In this document: in pieces, positions 20,360-32,665 of the stretch
How the letters are laid out: each line of letters starts with the position of its first letter
Position numbering within the stretch: position 1 is the first letter of the stretch
Origin: Cylindrodendrum hubeiense
Taxonomy: Eukaryota; Ascomycota; Sordariomycetes; Hypocreales; Nectriaceae
Assembly (NCBI GenBank): GCA_014621425.1
Contig: JAANBB010000010.1
Location: forward strand, 1-64,000
Direction: 5' to 3'
Length of the DNA: 64,000 nucleotides
Position numbers and translations under genes: made by a program
Notes under the pieces: model-generated
What the model saw: only the letters and a program-made list of their open reading frames with translations
Told to the model about the DNA's origin: nothing
Databases searched by the model: none

Positions 20360-21997
20360 ATGAACCTTGGCACTGCTCCTCACCACAGTATGGATTCCTA
20401 TCCTGACGACTCGTTGGAAAGAAAGTATGTATATCCATTCACTGCACGTGCTGCCGAGAATCTCACCCGTGACCCAGGAAACGACGCAATCGCTTGTCTC
20501 AGCAAGCTTTCAGGCGGCGACAAGCAGAATCCATCAGAGAGCTGCGGAGTCTCGTCGACGCTAATCAGAAACCTGACAATGAACGAATTGAGGCTCTTCA
20601 ACGCGAGAACAGCATCCTGCGTGCGCAGCTTATCGACGTCCAGAACAAAATGTCAAGGCTGCTGGCAACCGTGCAGACCATGTCAGATTCTGTGTCAAAA
20701 ACTCTCGATGAAACGGCCTCAATAGGTCAAGATAAGGAAAAGAGCGCCACTGAGCCACAGGAACCTTCCTTTGAGTCATTGGATACATTTTCGAGTCCCA
20801 GCTGTTGGCTTGGCGTTGATGAGACACCCGCGCCGGAACCGATGGACAACGGCACTAGTGCAGACCAATCTCTGGTGCCTATGACTGTATCACTTCGTGA
20901 GTAACGATCACTTCCAAGTTATACTCGATGGACTCTGACATTCTTCGTAGAAGATCTTGATCTCAGTACTGTGCCAAATTTGGGCTTTCCTGCAACCGGT
21001 CCCTTGTACGAGCAGATTCCAAAGATCTGGGATTTTGAGTACCAAATGGGCCCACGATCTTACATAAATGCTCTTACTTCAACGGAAAAGTCCATGGTTA
21101 TTCTCGGGAAAGGATGGGCACCTTCAAATTCACCATTCTCCGATCACATCAATGTCCTTCAACTGTTCTTGAAGGACAAACTCAACAGAACAGGTCTAAT
21201 ATCAAGTCCTCAAAGCCTAGCGCGAAGGTAAATAAATGACTTAAGTTTCCAGTTGAAGTTTCTAACCTCTTCATAGCCTGTATCAGCCAATATTGATGGC
21301 CCTTTCGGTGTTCAACAGCATGGCACGTCCACATATGATGGATTGGTATGCTAAAACACGCTACTTCCACACTATTGATCTCACAGCTTGGCAAATCTAC
21401 CCGTCATTGAGTACTTTTGGAAGGCTTCACGAGAGATTTCGACCAACAGATATCCAAGCAAATAACCAACACCCCCGAGCAATCGATTGGATAGCATTTC
21501 CCTCTGTGCGGGATCGCCTGATTCAACTCCATGCTGCCAATCCGCAAATCGACCAAATATTCTGCGATGTTGTCAACAGCTATGTGGTTGAGGCTAAAAT
21601 GTCCGACCTAATACAGGGAGCTCCGGATTTGGATGTCTACGTCCGGGTCACCGATCTCGTTTCAGCAATGTCCTCACTGGATGACAGCGAAAGCAACCAG
21701 GACAAGACGCTTCCGGCACCAGATGCCGCATCCCTGTTTACTACGGGGAAATATGCGCGCGCTGCTTTTCGGTTTCTCAATATGAATCGAGGCCCATCAT
21801 TTTACAAGGTCGAGCCAGCATTATTTGGCAAATACCCGGAACTATATGATCATACGGTTGACATCATGGCAGTCGGAATTCCTTTGAAGCCTGATACTCA
21901 ACTTACTCTGACTCCTCCGAAAGCGCTCGACCTCCCCACTGCTGAAACATATTATAGTTTCATTGACTTCTACCTTGATTCTCTTGATAGTTTTTAA
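20360..21997 (+). CDS. bZIP transcription factor with DUF3425-type C-terminal domain, four exons
   Basis: Exons 20360-20424, 20478-20896, 20951-21227 and 21277-21997 give 493 residues. Splicing intron 1 creates a basic region, RKKRRNRLSQQAFRRRQAES, matching the bZIP pattern N-x7-R, with a zipper-like helix after it (ERIEALQRENSILRAQL). The C-terminal half (YQPILMALSVFNSMARPHMM, PSLSTFGRLHERFRPTD, HPRAIDWIAFPSVRDRLIQ) is the DUF3425 domain common in fungal bZIP proteins. It is nuclear and binds DNA as a dimer; its target pathway is not evident. Each intron is about 50 bp, GT-AG, and keeps frame. Whether it belongs with the cluster to the left is unknown; it is divergent from GH3. Confidence 0.85.
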
Positions 21998-22977
21998 TAT
22001 TTGGTTCAAGGTTACTGGTTCAGGGCATCCCCAGGTACCCAGTTAGCTAGATGGAATGCATGGTTGTGGAAGCTCTTGAAGTCAAAGTGCTGGAGGCCAG
22101 TACTCCAGCAACCGTCGTATTCTCCCTCATTGGATTTTTCCCCTTTTCGGGTTATTTAACGTAGCCATTGGTTTCTTCACTTACGTAACAGATGCCTACC
22201 CTGAGCGAAGCGATTCTTATTTGATCTCATTCTATTGAATTTATTCTCCTTTCCTTTTGGATTACGTCCGGTACCTGGCCTCATCATCCAGTAAGGGCTT
22301 AAGAGATCTCGGAATTTCCTATGATACGAAAAGTATAATCAATATACTGGATATTTTACTTGATTTCTTTCGTACATCAATTTAGGACTGAACCCACCAT
22401 CCATGTAATTGAAGGTGTAAAAATCTCGAAATATTGAAAACATAGGATGCTCGATGTATGGCTTGAGAAACAAGTAGCAGATACGAAGTATGATGAGAGT
22501 TCTAAGAGCACACCGGAGAGACTGAAGCAGAGCGGCAGGTACGTAGGGTAACAAGTTGCCTCAGGGTCATGAAATGACTGGTCCAGCCCAGCACATGGTA
22601 TTAGCGTCAGACTCCAGCGTACCTATAGATTATTTATCAATTACTTTCACATGAGATAATCCAAAAGCTAAGTATTCCGAGCCTCGTTTCCACTTTCCTG
22701 AGGGGGCGCGGAAGGAAGAATGACCACGATCCGGATTATGCACTAAGCTAAGGCTACTAGAGCCTAAACTGTTTCTTCCAACGAGACCGCCTGCAAAAAC
22801 GAGCAGACTGCGAGTTCAGGACTATTTGCCCAAGGCATAAAGGTAGCGATCTTTTTATCAATTATAGCCATATATCACAGTTACTACGACTATCAGATGG
22901 TTACAAATTAAGAGCTTCCATTGATCCCATCCATCCTCTATCTGATACAACATTTACTCAAATCCCAAACGGCGAGG
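21998..22977. other. Intergenic, convergent 3' ends
   Basis: Nearly 1 kb between convergent genes, with weak A+T bias. Frames such as 22339-22554 have no recognisable content. Confidence 0.5.
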
Positions 22978-24200
22978 TCAATTTTTATGGCTAGAGTATT
23001 CCAAGTCATGGAACTTGAAATTGCGCAGTCTCATCTCGATCTCTTCCCTAATTGGTTCTATATATTGTGAAAGTTTGCAACGATGTGCGACCTGGTGCAC
23101 TCCGCGCGAGCTGCCGTTGAAAGAATACCATGCCGGTGATTTAACATCAGCCATCATTTGCAGGACAGTTGTGATGCTATGGCCCCGATATGGTGGGTTG
23201 AGGTGCCTAATCCTTTGCATCTCTTTTGTCAGCGCGCCCAGTAACATACAGGAACATTCGAAGGAGCAAGAAATTCGTCCGTTCGCAAAGGATTGGTGCA
23301 AAACAGCGAGCTCTAACAAAAACAGAGAAATAAAATTCTGTCTCGTTCTTTCAAGTTTTTCTGTGTCGATGTTAGTTGAGAGACACCGACACTCTCGGAT
23401 TACCTACCCAAGATAGGCACAATGGGAAGCTCCATAGGACCAATTGGACCTTGTTGATGTCTTAAAGCCAATCTTGCCATTTTCTGGAAAGTCTCTGATC
23501 GTGAGAATACCCAGGATACGCACAACCACATCACAGATTCTCTGCCATGACAGGTTGGTAGGTCCCATTCCAGCTCCCTTAGCCACTTTTTGACAAAGAT
23601 GTCCACCACTTCGTAGCATTGATAATAATCGACGATGACGGCAAATTTTGTCAGCATCTCCAAGTTGAGATACTCAGGTACGTCCCAGTGGTGGCTGTGA
23701 ATAATGTTCAATAGGATCAAAAATGCCGTTTCATCCCACTCGCTTGTCGATATAGGATTAGATAACCCCGCAGACGTGATCCCTTCCTGCCATGGCCCTT
23801 TCAACATTTTCCGAAAAACAGGAGAAGCGAGAATCAAGTGGTGGGGAGAAACCTGCATTCGAATAGCTGGCTGCTCCTCAATACGGCCGTCGGTCCCATC
23901 ATTGGTAAGGTTAGGCGCATAGTTGAGCACAAAGTCGGACCCAACAACAACTTGAGGTTCATCGGTCGGCTCAGTGGCATAATCTAGTCCAGGCTGTGTG
24001 GTGTGACGGTCGGGGAGAGTCTCATCCCTCGTATATACCCCACCTGGTGCATATTGTTCTCTCTCTAGTAGCTTCAGCTGCATTGTTGCTTCGGGTCCAA
24101 AAATTGTTTGCTCGTTCGGTCTTCGAAGTAGAAGGATCAGCCCTGCGTCGTCGTCTGGGAATAGCTCATGTTGGCTAGTCTTCATCCTGAAGGGCATCAT
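22978..24200 (-). CDS. BTB/POZ-domain protein, two exons
   Basis: Exons on the minus strand are 24200-23408 and 23360-22978 with a 47-bp intron, giving 391 residues. Splicing joins PIVPILG/E to KLERTRQNF. The BTB core is at about residues 85-205 (VGSDFVLNYAPNL, QVSPHHLILASPVFRKML, WDETAFLILLNIIHSHH, MLTKFAVIVDYYQC). The C-terminal part (CSFECSCMLLGALTKEM, SPAWYSFN) is usual in a large fungal family of BTB proteins. BTB domains mediate protein pairing, often with cullin-3 ligases; the partner here is unknown. A proline-poor leader (residues 1-85) carries QHELFPDDDAG. The first ATG has in-frame alternatives at residues 2 and 6. Confidence 0.82.
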
Positions 24201-24585
24201 GGCTCGGACACTTCGCTTTCCAGATCAAGCCTCTTTGATGGCGTGGCGGATGAGACCTTCGCTCAAATCGTTTGAATAAGATATGTGATCGTACTTTCAA
24301 GAACACGGTCTAAGTACGATGCAGGAAGCTGGCGGTGCGGGGTAGGGACAACACACCGGTGTGCCTAAGCGCTAAGGCATAGAAAGTACATGAGAGGCGT
24401 GCTAAATATATCCCTATGACTGGTTTCACTTTCGCTGAATGTGGATTGAATGCAACATCACTGGCCTAGTATCCCGATGCTCTTTTACTTGAGAAGCGCC
24501 CTGGTCTTTGTAATTGTAATTTTTTTATTTTTTAGTTAAAGGAGAAACCCATAGACCTTTCTTGCTCGAATACCAGCATCATTTG

Positions 24586-24976
24586 TCAAGGATGGTGAGT
24601 TGTTGGAGAATGACGGCATCGGTATCCGTACATTGCTTGCTTTCGACTAAGATTTTGTTGGCTGCCTTGCCCAGGTTTCATGCCCTTTTCTTTCGCCACA
24701 GTCGAGCCAATTACCTGAGCTCGGATCATGTGGCCTTTCGTCATACTTTCAATAATCAACCTCATTGGAGACGACACGCTGTCGCAGACGAGCACTAGCA
24801 CGAGTAGCATCTTTGGCAGGCTGTTGAGGCCCGATCCATCCCGAACATGCATGACAACGATGTCGGTATGCAAAATGGTCGAGGTCACTATCGTCTTTGG
24901 GCCTGAAGAGAAGCTTGAGATCATCATCAATCAATTTATTCACTTCCGGTCCTGTGTCTCTGGTACCATAAATCAC
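24586..24976 (-). pseudogene. Probable remnant of a frameshifted gene
   Basis: Two overlapping minus-strand frames look like one protein with a break: VIYGTRDTGPEVNKLI..FRPKDDSDLDHF (24976 down to about 24866) then DIVVMHVRDGSGLNSLPKML..MRLIIESMTKGHMI (about 24866 down to 24600). The switch occurs near 24860-24870. I do not recognise the family, and a short intron there cannot be excluded. No 5' exon was found. Confidence 0.35.
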
Positions 24977-27269
24977 ACTACTTGAAACCCGTCCAGTCGC
25001 ATCTAGCGCCCATTTCCGCCCGCTGCATGATGGCGGGGCTCACACGGGGTTGCCTAGCCGCTCATTACTCAGCTGCAATCCGACGCTGATCGCCCAGGCA
25101 TTTTCTTATTTTGCAATGGCCCGCCAAGATACCTAAATTTCTTCTATTTACAACACTTGACTTCTCGGCCATGGTAATTCTGTTTGTGAGCTGCTGAATC
25201 ACCCACCACCCCCTCCCCACCCCCTCTTACCCTATTACTAGCAACCAACTCCCTGATCGACAGAGACATAAGTTATCCAAGAAGTCACATTGGCTAAGGA
25301 TGTACTCATCATGTGTGGTCCACATTGACTTTGCTGGTCCACAATAAGTTGTCTGGAAGTAGTAAATCTGCTTTGGTTCTTGGGTGTGACTGATACCAGC
25401 GATGAGTTTTCTTTGGATTTTGGGCCTGCCGACGGATCACGGACTTCAAGTCGACCGTCGCCAAGCGCCCCAGAATATCTACATTCCCATTTTCCGATCC
25501 TTCTAGTGAGAGATGGACGCCTCGACTGGTTTCGTTGGATGTCCAGAGAGCAAACAATTGAAGACAATGAAATATCTAAGATCCTCCATCTTCCTTGTTC
25601 AGTTTCAACTTTTGGTTCACGAGTCACGCTCCAGCAACTTTCAACAACAGCAAAATATAAGCCCCTAAAACAGCTGAGGAGAACCAGAAATTGCCCAAAG
25701 CTATGGGCCGGAGACTGTGCCTACATGAATGAAGATTATGTATAACTAAAATGGTCCCTTCTACTTCCAACCAGCGGCCTCTTAGAAAGAGTTACTTGAT
25801 ATCCATTTTGTTTGGAGGAGAAGTGTCACATGTTCTCAGATGGTGGGCGAATGGTAAGCTTAGTACGCCAACATGACAAACCCTGTGGCTGATGAACTAC
25901 TAGCTAACCGATGGTCTCAAGAGAAGTCCGTTACATAGGTTGATAACGGCTGTGACGGCAGCCGCCGGAAGCTTCGGTTGGAGGTGGCGAGAGCCGTCAG
26001 GTGAGTGGCCGCGGGCCTGTGGGTCCGGGGCCGGGGCCGGACCGGGGCTCCCGTCCTGGAAACAGGAAATCGGAAGGAGAATCGGCTGATAGGTAATATA
26101 ACGGAAATAAGACTATGATTCGGCAAGCGGTTTGGATCGGAGACTGTTTCAGGGGGTTCTAGAAACCCCTTTTAGTCCAGTGCCGCATGACCTGAATTTC
26201 TGGGATTTGGCAGAGAACATTATACCACTCAGAGAAGAAAAATAGTGTTCATCATTTTCATGGTTCAACGCTGGTTAAATATACACCAGATATACCAGGA
26301 AAGTTAATAAATGCAGATCAGAGCTTACGGCTACATATCACATTGTGAAGGTGGGGTTCAAACTTTGTGACCTAGGTACCTCTGTCAATGCTCGTCCATT
26401 CCCGAATCCGGGGATCTATACATTGCCACGTGCCAGCTCTAATCCTTGACGCCCATGATATTAACTGACGACATTTTAGTAGTTTATTTTTGTAGTTTAA
26501 TACAATATCGAAATTTGACTCTGCTTCCAACGCAGCGCTGTGGGCAACCTCGTTATCTGCTTATCTTTGTGGACCGAGGCATACGCGGCCTTTTTCAACG
26601 GGAGTCCATGTTTTGACGTCATTTTAGCCTCTGCAGAGGAGGATATCACCCAGTTAAATTTTAAACCGTACAAGTAGGAAGACAAAAACAAGAATTTGAT
26701 CATGTGCATAGATGCGTGACCTTGCTAGACGGCGGAACCTCCCTTCGAGTAACCATGTCCTTAGTGTTAGATCTGACAAATCCATGTGTCAGCCAGATTC
26801 AACCAAAACCCGACTATTGGCGCGAGTGCAGAGTTTATCTTGGTGCTATTTACATGTTGTAATAATCACGTGAACAGCATACTGCACATCGTGCGTCGAT
26901 GAGTATACGACGACGATCTACCGATTGGACTGGGGAACGCACTTGTACATAGTAGGCGATGATGAATGCGGCCTAACGGATGTTCGGCTAGAAGTGGGCC
27001 CTTGTGATCTGCCGTTCTCTCCCGCATCGCTTGGAAATCATACTCCATTTCGAACCCTTGGCAGGTTTTAACTGGTTAGTCTGCTCCGGGGCTTGATGAC
27101 AATATCATGTACCTCATCGGTTAATTTCGCCGAGACAGCCCCGCCCAACCTCGTCGGGTGCACTGATGCATAGTTAAAAGCCCGTGTCACCGCTCCCAAA
27201 TTCCAATGCTTGCTTCCCTTGCCTGCATATTGTTGTTCCAACTGAATCCGCTGGGACTTTTATGACGCC
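24977..27269. other. Long intergenic region without confident gene
   Basis: Holds overlapping frames at 25238-25745 on both strands with no recognisable content. A short G+C-rich run lies at about 26020-26050 (repeats of GGGGCC). The end includes the upstream region of the ceramidase gene. I see no RNA gene or clear repeat. Confidence 0.45.
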
Positions 27270-28439
27270 ATGAATGTTTCCGCACCACCGCCATTCTGGG
27301 GTGCCCAGACGTCCTATTTAAAGTAATCAATACCCCGATTCATTAAAACGCTGATTGCTAAAACATGACAGCTTTTGCGAAGAGGTTGTGAACCCATATT
27401 CACACTCAATATTAATCAGAAGAAAGTTCTAACAGAATATTTTGTCGAATATAGGACTATGTCGTCACACGGTACATTGCTGAATTTGTCAATGCATTGA
27501 GCAGCCTAGTCTATGGTTCGTTGCTTGATTCGAATCATAACCATTTTGCAACTAGCGTTAACTCAACGTAGTTGCGTATGGATTCTACGGCTTGGTCAAC
27601 GCTCCCGAAAATTCTCGAACTGGTCCCCGTTTGGTTTCCTACTGCGGTTTGGCCGGGGTAGGTATTTGTTCAGCGGCGTTCCATATGACATTGAAATACC
27701 ACACTCAAATGTGTATGTCCTTGCACGCGTTCCTTTCCTTCCCATGGTTCTGACCTTTTCAAATCCGTAGCGGATGAACTCTCAATGCACCTTCTGACCA
27801 CACCACTCGTTTATCGCGTCCTTGCCTTCGGCACCAGTCCACAGCGGGCCAGGGTGGTGGGAGCTATCCTTCTAACAAGTTTCACCGTTACTATGGTCAC
27901 TCACATGGTAATGGATGAGTTCATCCTTCATGCAACAACTTTCGGTTTGGGCGTCGGCATCGTCACCATTCGGATTAGACAACTTATTAATCAACAAATT
28001 TCGGATCCTGTTATTCAGAAAACTGTACACCGAATAGCAAGATTAGGCAGCTGTAAGTTTCAACGTGAATTGCTCGGCAAAACATGACTGATGTTGTCAA
28101 TAGTGAGTTTTGGCTTGGGCTACATCCTTTGGTTGCTCGATGACTGGGCATGCCGCATGTTGACTGATGCAAGACATCTGGTCGGCTTGCCCCTCGCTTT
28201 CCTACTAGAATTACATGGATGGTACGCTCGCCTGAATTGCAATATTACTTTATGACCTTCAATTAACCATGAATAGGTGGCACATCTTTACTGCCATCGG
28301 TGGCTACATCGGTGTCGCAATCGTTGATCTGATAGCATCAGGCGAGATTACCGAAGATCCAACTGATCTTTTTGCTTGGCCAGTCCCTTTCGCAACGAGA
28401 CTCATATGGACATCGCCAAAGCAGAAGAAGCAAGCTTAA
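27270..28439 (+). CDS. Alkaline ceramidase-family membrane hydrolase, seven exons
   Basis: Exons 27270-27322, 27372-27384, 27455-27515, 27572-27712, 27771-28052, 28104-28221 and 28277-28439 give 276 residues. Exon 2 is a 13-bp microexon; its end (27384) is chosen because it aligns without gaps to human ACER3. Active-site residues of this superfamily are present and offset by one from ACER3: S76, H80, D91 in SAAFHMTLKYHTQMSDEL, and an HxxxH in ELHGWWH; Ca-site-like residues E21, D23 and E32 also match. Seven membrane helices are visible. The enzyme hydrolyses ceramide or phytoceramide to sphingoid base and fatty acid in ER or Golgi membranes. Length is usual for the family (human ACER3 267). 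No break seen. The small exons hide this gene from simple open-frame views. Confidence 0.88.
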
Positions 28440-31032
28440 ATCTATTCCAGTGTTAATATTCTTGGGAATAGTGACAGGGAATATTGGCTTTCAAGCTGCT
28501 GTCCGAGTTCGGAACTACCTGGTCTGCATATCACTTTCACCTTTCTCAATCCGGCTGCACAGAAGGGTATCGCAAGCCGAGATAAAATGGAGTTTGGAGG
28601 ATATTGCATTGAGAAATATGTAGTATATCTAATACCAGAAATAGGTTTGGATGAGTAATATAATGGCTACGGATCTACAGCAGCAAGGTATACTGGATGC
28701 TAAACTTGAAGTAGAATAGGACCCATGACTTTATTCTAGCTAAGACTGGGCCTGGGGTTATCTATATGGCTATACGATACAGACAGGCATCGTTCATCGA
28801 CGCTTGGTTTAGGCCTCAGGCTAGACAACCGATACCCGCATGCACCCCTCCCCGGATTCCAAGATTTATAAGAGTTTGAACCGCCAGTTAGGGTTGGTTT
28901 TGGAAAATCGGGAAACCATCGGGAAACCCTAGGACTGTAAATTTCTCAACGACTCTGTGTCTTGGAATGTCTATAATTTGCATCAAATAAGCCGTGAGAT
29001 GCTAGACATCTCAAAATGTGTGTCTAGGGACTTGAGTAGCTGGGGGGAGGTTGCCCGTGCTTGCTCAGTCAGCCGCTTTCGATGAAAAAGATCGCTGCCA
29101 ATAGTTGGGTCAAAGACCAGGATAAGTTTCGTGTCAAAGCCTGTTGTAACAGGGTCTAAGTCGGGTGTCTGTTGAAAGCTTAGGTCAGGTTGTAGACTAT
29201 GTGGGTCAACTGAACGATTGACCCAGCCCCAGCGGCGATCAAGGCCGACTTTGTGGCCTTGTAGTTCTCAAATTGATCCACAAGTTGACGGAACGGAAAG
29301 CCGCACCTGTCATCACGGCAGAGCCAAACCAGAGCACCAAATAGGATCAGTAACTCCACGAAGCTTCCCATCCTATTGAGATTCCTGGGTTTAACACCCC
29401 AGACATTGCTTTTTCAGCTGCCCTACCGTATTCTGCCATCCCGGTGCTAATAGCGACGGACAGATGAGTAACGGCGAGGACTGTCCTTCGACCCGTCATC
29501 TTGACGGAAAGGAGACGCAGTTCAGGCAATGAGCTGTGTCAGTAGCGAAATAAAATGGGAGGATTGAGAGTACTGTGGGTATTCTCACGCTTCGTAAATC
29601 ATGTCAATTAGCGTTAATAAAAGGGTGACGGTGTTTCCGGCATCAATCATCATCATCATTGTAATTCGGGGCGCTGTGATAGGCATCAGAAGTAAAGCGA
29701 AGACCCAAATATGATGTAAATATCGGCGAGCATAACATCCCAGGCTTACGATGTTCCTTTGCGATGAAAGGTTCTGGATAAAAAGATGAAACCAAATATG
29801 ATAAGGGGGGCATAAGAACTAGTTGGGCTTTCTGGTGACGGAATATCGCGGTTGATCTTTTTTTACATGGAAATCGGCGACCCGAGGAAGCTTGACCGGA
29901 GATATCTCTAACCTGACACTCTAGTGGCAGTATGATGCGTGAATGATGCTACCTCGCGGTTTATTCAGGGCCACCGCGGAGATCGAAGGAAAAGTTTGGT
30001 GGTCTTAGCATTGTTTCTTATTGCTAAAATAATTCTATTGAGCTGTTGCAAAATTGTGTGTATCGATGGCGTTGATACTGAGGAGGCATTCTAATGAACT
30101 CGTTCCTAGAACTGCGCCACTCAATCTCCTCAATGTTACATGCTGAGCCACCTGAAGTGGAACTGCCCTGGTGATATAAATAGCTGGATCTTGATGTACT
30201 CATGCGACAAATTTGGCGATTCGCCAGCCTCTAAAACCAGGGATCCCTGATGCATCGCGCACGGGCACTGTGTGTGGTCCCTGGATATTATTAAACTTAC
30301 TCAATAAGCCACTCTAGACACGTACACAGGTGGGCTCAACAAAGAGATATAAATAAAAGGCTAGATATTCGAGATGGCACTGACAAAAACTATACGAGAT
30401 AGACTCAGCGCCAAGCACAGTAAACAGATCATAATCTCTTCAATCACATTGTATTAATAGGTCGTCTAAACATTCGGCATCGCTTGGATAGGCACGGGCT
30501 GTCTTGTTTCTCACCCCTGCAGGCTATCATTACCGCTTTGTCAGCGGCATATTCAAGACAGAATTAATATGACCTATACGATTCGAGACTAAAGCTAACT
30601 ATAGTAACTGGATATCATGCTCTTACGCGCGTCGCATCTAAGTTTAGTTTTTCTTGGTTGTTTAAGCAGAAACTGGAGATACATTCCCCGACTTGTGACC
30701 ACTGCGATACTAAGGAATGTAATTGCTTTCATAGGAAAAGCTCACGGTGGTTACGTTATCATAATTAATGACTTTGGGATTAACTAATTATCGAAGGAGA
30801 TTTCGAATACAGCTATTCTCAGAAAATACCCGAGACTGCTAAAGGCTACTTTACACAGGTTGGATTCAGGCTCGATATTAAATATTAAATGGAGAATAAA
30901 CCACCAGCATAGGATATTAACATCATTGACTGTAACAAGTTTGAGATGCAAACCTTCAGATGCCTTGACTCCCGAATGAAGCTTGATGCAAATACATGAT
31001 CCCAGAAGCGGGTGGAAAAATATGACTCGCAG
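28440..31032. other. Long intergenic region, small unproven frames
   Basis: Around 29180-29529 two overlapping minus-strand frames encode short possibly membrane-bound peptides (MGSFVELLILFGALVWLC at 29371; MPELRLLSVKM at 29529) in different frames; they may be a small broken gene, but I cannot assign them. CGGAATATCGC at 29839-29849 resembles the cluster operator with one triplet broken. Otherwise nothing. Confidence 0.4.
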
Positions 31033-31943
31033 TCAAGGAAGTGGTGCTGAATATGGTGCTTCTCGAGCTGTTTGTACTATATATGAAGGTTCCGATGGTG
31101 GTGTATGAAGTCGTGGGTAAGGTCGCAGCAGATGTAACCGAGTGTGACTGCCACAAAAGACCGATGTGGCTACGCTCTGATTGAAGAGAAGATGGCAAGG
31201 CCTGGTTCCTAAACTGGGTAGACCAGAGCTACGGGGACTACTGGTAGCATTACTAGGTGATATCTTTCTATGTGTGAGATAATGAGGGATACCATACAAG
31301 AGAAATTGAGAATTTATGGCGACTCGATTTCTAAAAGGCACCTGAAGTGAGCATTGGCGGAAGGTCGATATAATTAAGCAGTCGTACGCATCCTTATCGA
31401 GGTGAAACAAAAATCGGCGTAGTGCGAACTCGATAAAACTCCAGAGGCCGGAGTCAAGAACCAAATGCCCGGCTTGCTCTAGGAAACTACTCAAGTCCGA
31501 GTGGGTAAGGTACACGCATGAGACCGGGCGGTTTGGGTCGAGGAAGTTGTGCACCATGCAGTCGCTATTGAAGTCCGCCTCCTTGCACAAGGTCTTCTCG
31601 TAGGATATAGAGGTCCGCTCTTCTTCCTCAGTCTCCGTCGCGATATCCTTGACAGTTAACAGAGCTCATGGAGGCCTCCTTAGAAGCGACAAAGCTAGCA
31701 AGGTACTTGTCGAGGGCTTGGGAGGTGGCTTCGGAGTGACGGTGGAAGGATGGGTGGGTCGGGGGGGGGTATTTCCCATGTCGTTTCTGGAATACTCGAA
31801 GACAAAATGGGCTCCGACGGGATATTTTGCACAAAATCGACCCCGTCGTACGCCAAATTGTTAATGCTGGCATCGCATAAGTTTTCGTAATTGTGGGATT
31901 CTGCCTCGGCATGGGTAAATGTAGGCAGTGTACGCGAAGACAT
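31033..31943 (-). pseudogene. Probable frameshifted gene, family unknown
   Basis: From ATG 31943 one frame reads MSSRTLPTFTHAEAESHNYE..SIPETTWEI up to a run of C (G9-10 on the plus strand at about 31769-31778). Coding character then continues one frame over (HPSFHRHSEATSQALDKYLA) to about 31660, and then in a third frame (LTVKDIATETEEEERTSISY, KEADFNSDCMVHNFLD, DLSSFLEQAGHLVLDSG) down to about 31340. Two frame changes in 700 bp, one at a homopolymer, suggest decay or sequencing error. Introns cannot fully be excluded. I do not know the family, and the true end is unclear. Confidence 0.4.
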
Positions 31944-32665
31944 GACACTGTTGGTATATAGCTGAAATGTACGAAACTTGCAGAGCAGAATGACTGACTG
32001 TTGACAAGCTTGGATGATGGCACTATAGGGTGGGTGATTTGACTGGACGATCACGATATGATCTACGGTGGGTCCCCATGTTGCACCATGAAGCGTGAGA
32101 GCAACATCCAATGGGGGAACGCGTTTGAATATCCGCTAGTCTGATATTAACCTTAGTTTGACATTGAGAAGGAAAAGACGCGTATGTCACGGCTTGTAGG
32201 TTAAATACGCGGGACACGGAACGGCAGTCAGCCTCCGCGCATTGGGTGCTATTGGGCTCGTCTTGGTCCTGCAACAGCATTGACTTGACGCTTGCCGGGA
32301 TTCGACGGCTAGCAAAGGCCCAGCTCCAATTAGACGATGCCAAACGAGTCTGAGCGTGATGGCCCTGCCTCAGAGCTCGTAACTGACCCACATAAGATAA
32401 GTGGCTGAGCTTTCTACGTCAATCTGCGCTGAGTCAGCGGAGGTTTGCTGCCACAACTTCCGAGCTCTCGTTTATATGGGATAGAGCCCATGTGTGCTCC
32501 GCAGTGCTCAGGATATTCAATCACAATCCAACCTGCGGCTCAACTGGCGAATCACAACCACATTACTTGAACGCCGAGTTGCCCAATCTAGTAGTCGCCG
32601 ATCCCTGCGAAACAGAGCTCTCAGCAGTCAGATTTTCCTTCTTTCCTTCTCTCAACAAATTCCCC
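31944..32665. other. Intergenic, divergent region before Zn2Cys6 gene
   Basis: Contains minus-strand frames (32023-32391) with no recognisable content, and the 5' region of the regulator at 32666. No element named. Confidence 0.4.

Noticed and set aside
27045..27070. TTCGAACC word recalling a tRNA B box
   Set aside because: No A box, anticodon arm or pairing acceptor stem could be found around it on either strand.
28372..28623. 83-codon plus-strand frame
   Set aside because: It runs over the last ceramidase exon in another frame and continues into A+T-rich 3' sequence; not a gene.
29839..29849. CGGAATATCGC near match to the cluster operator
   Set aside because: Second triplet is broken and no clear gene is near it.
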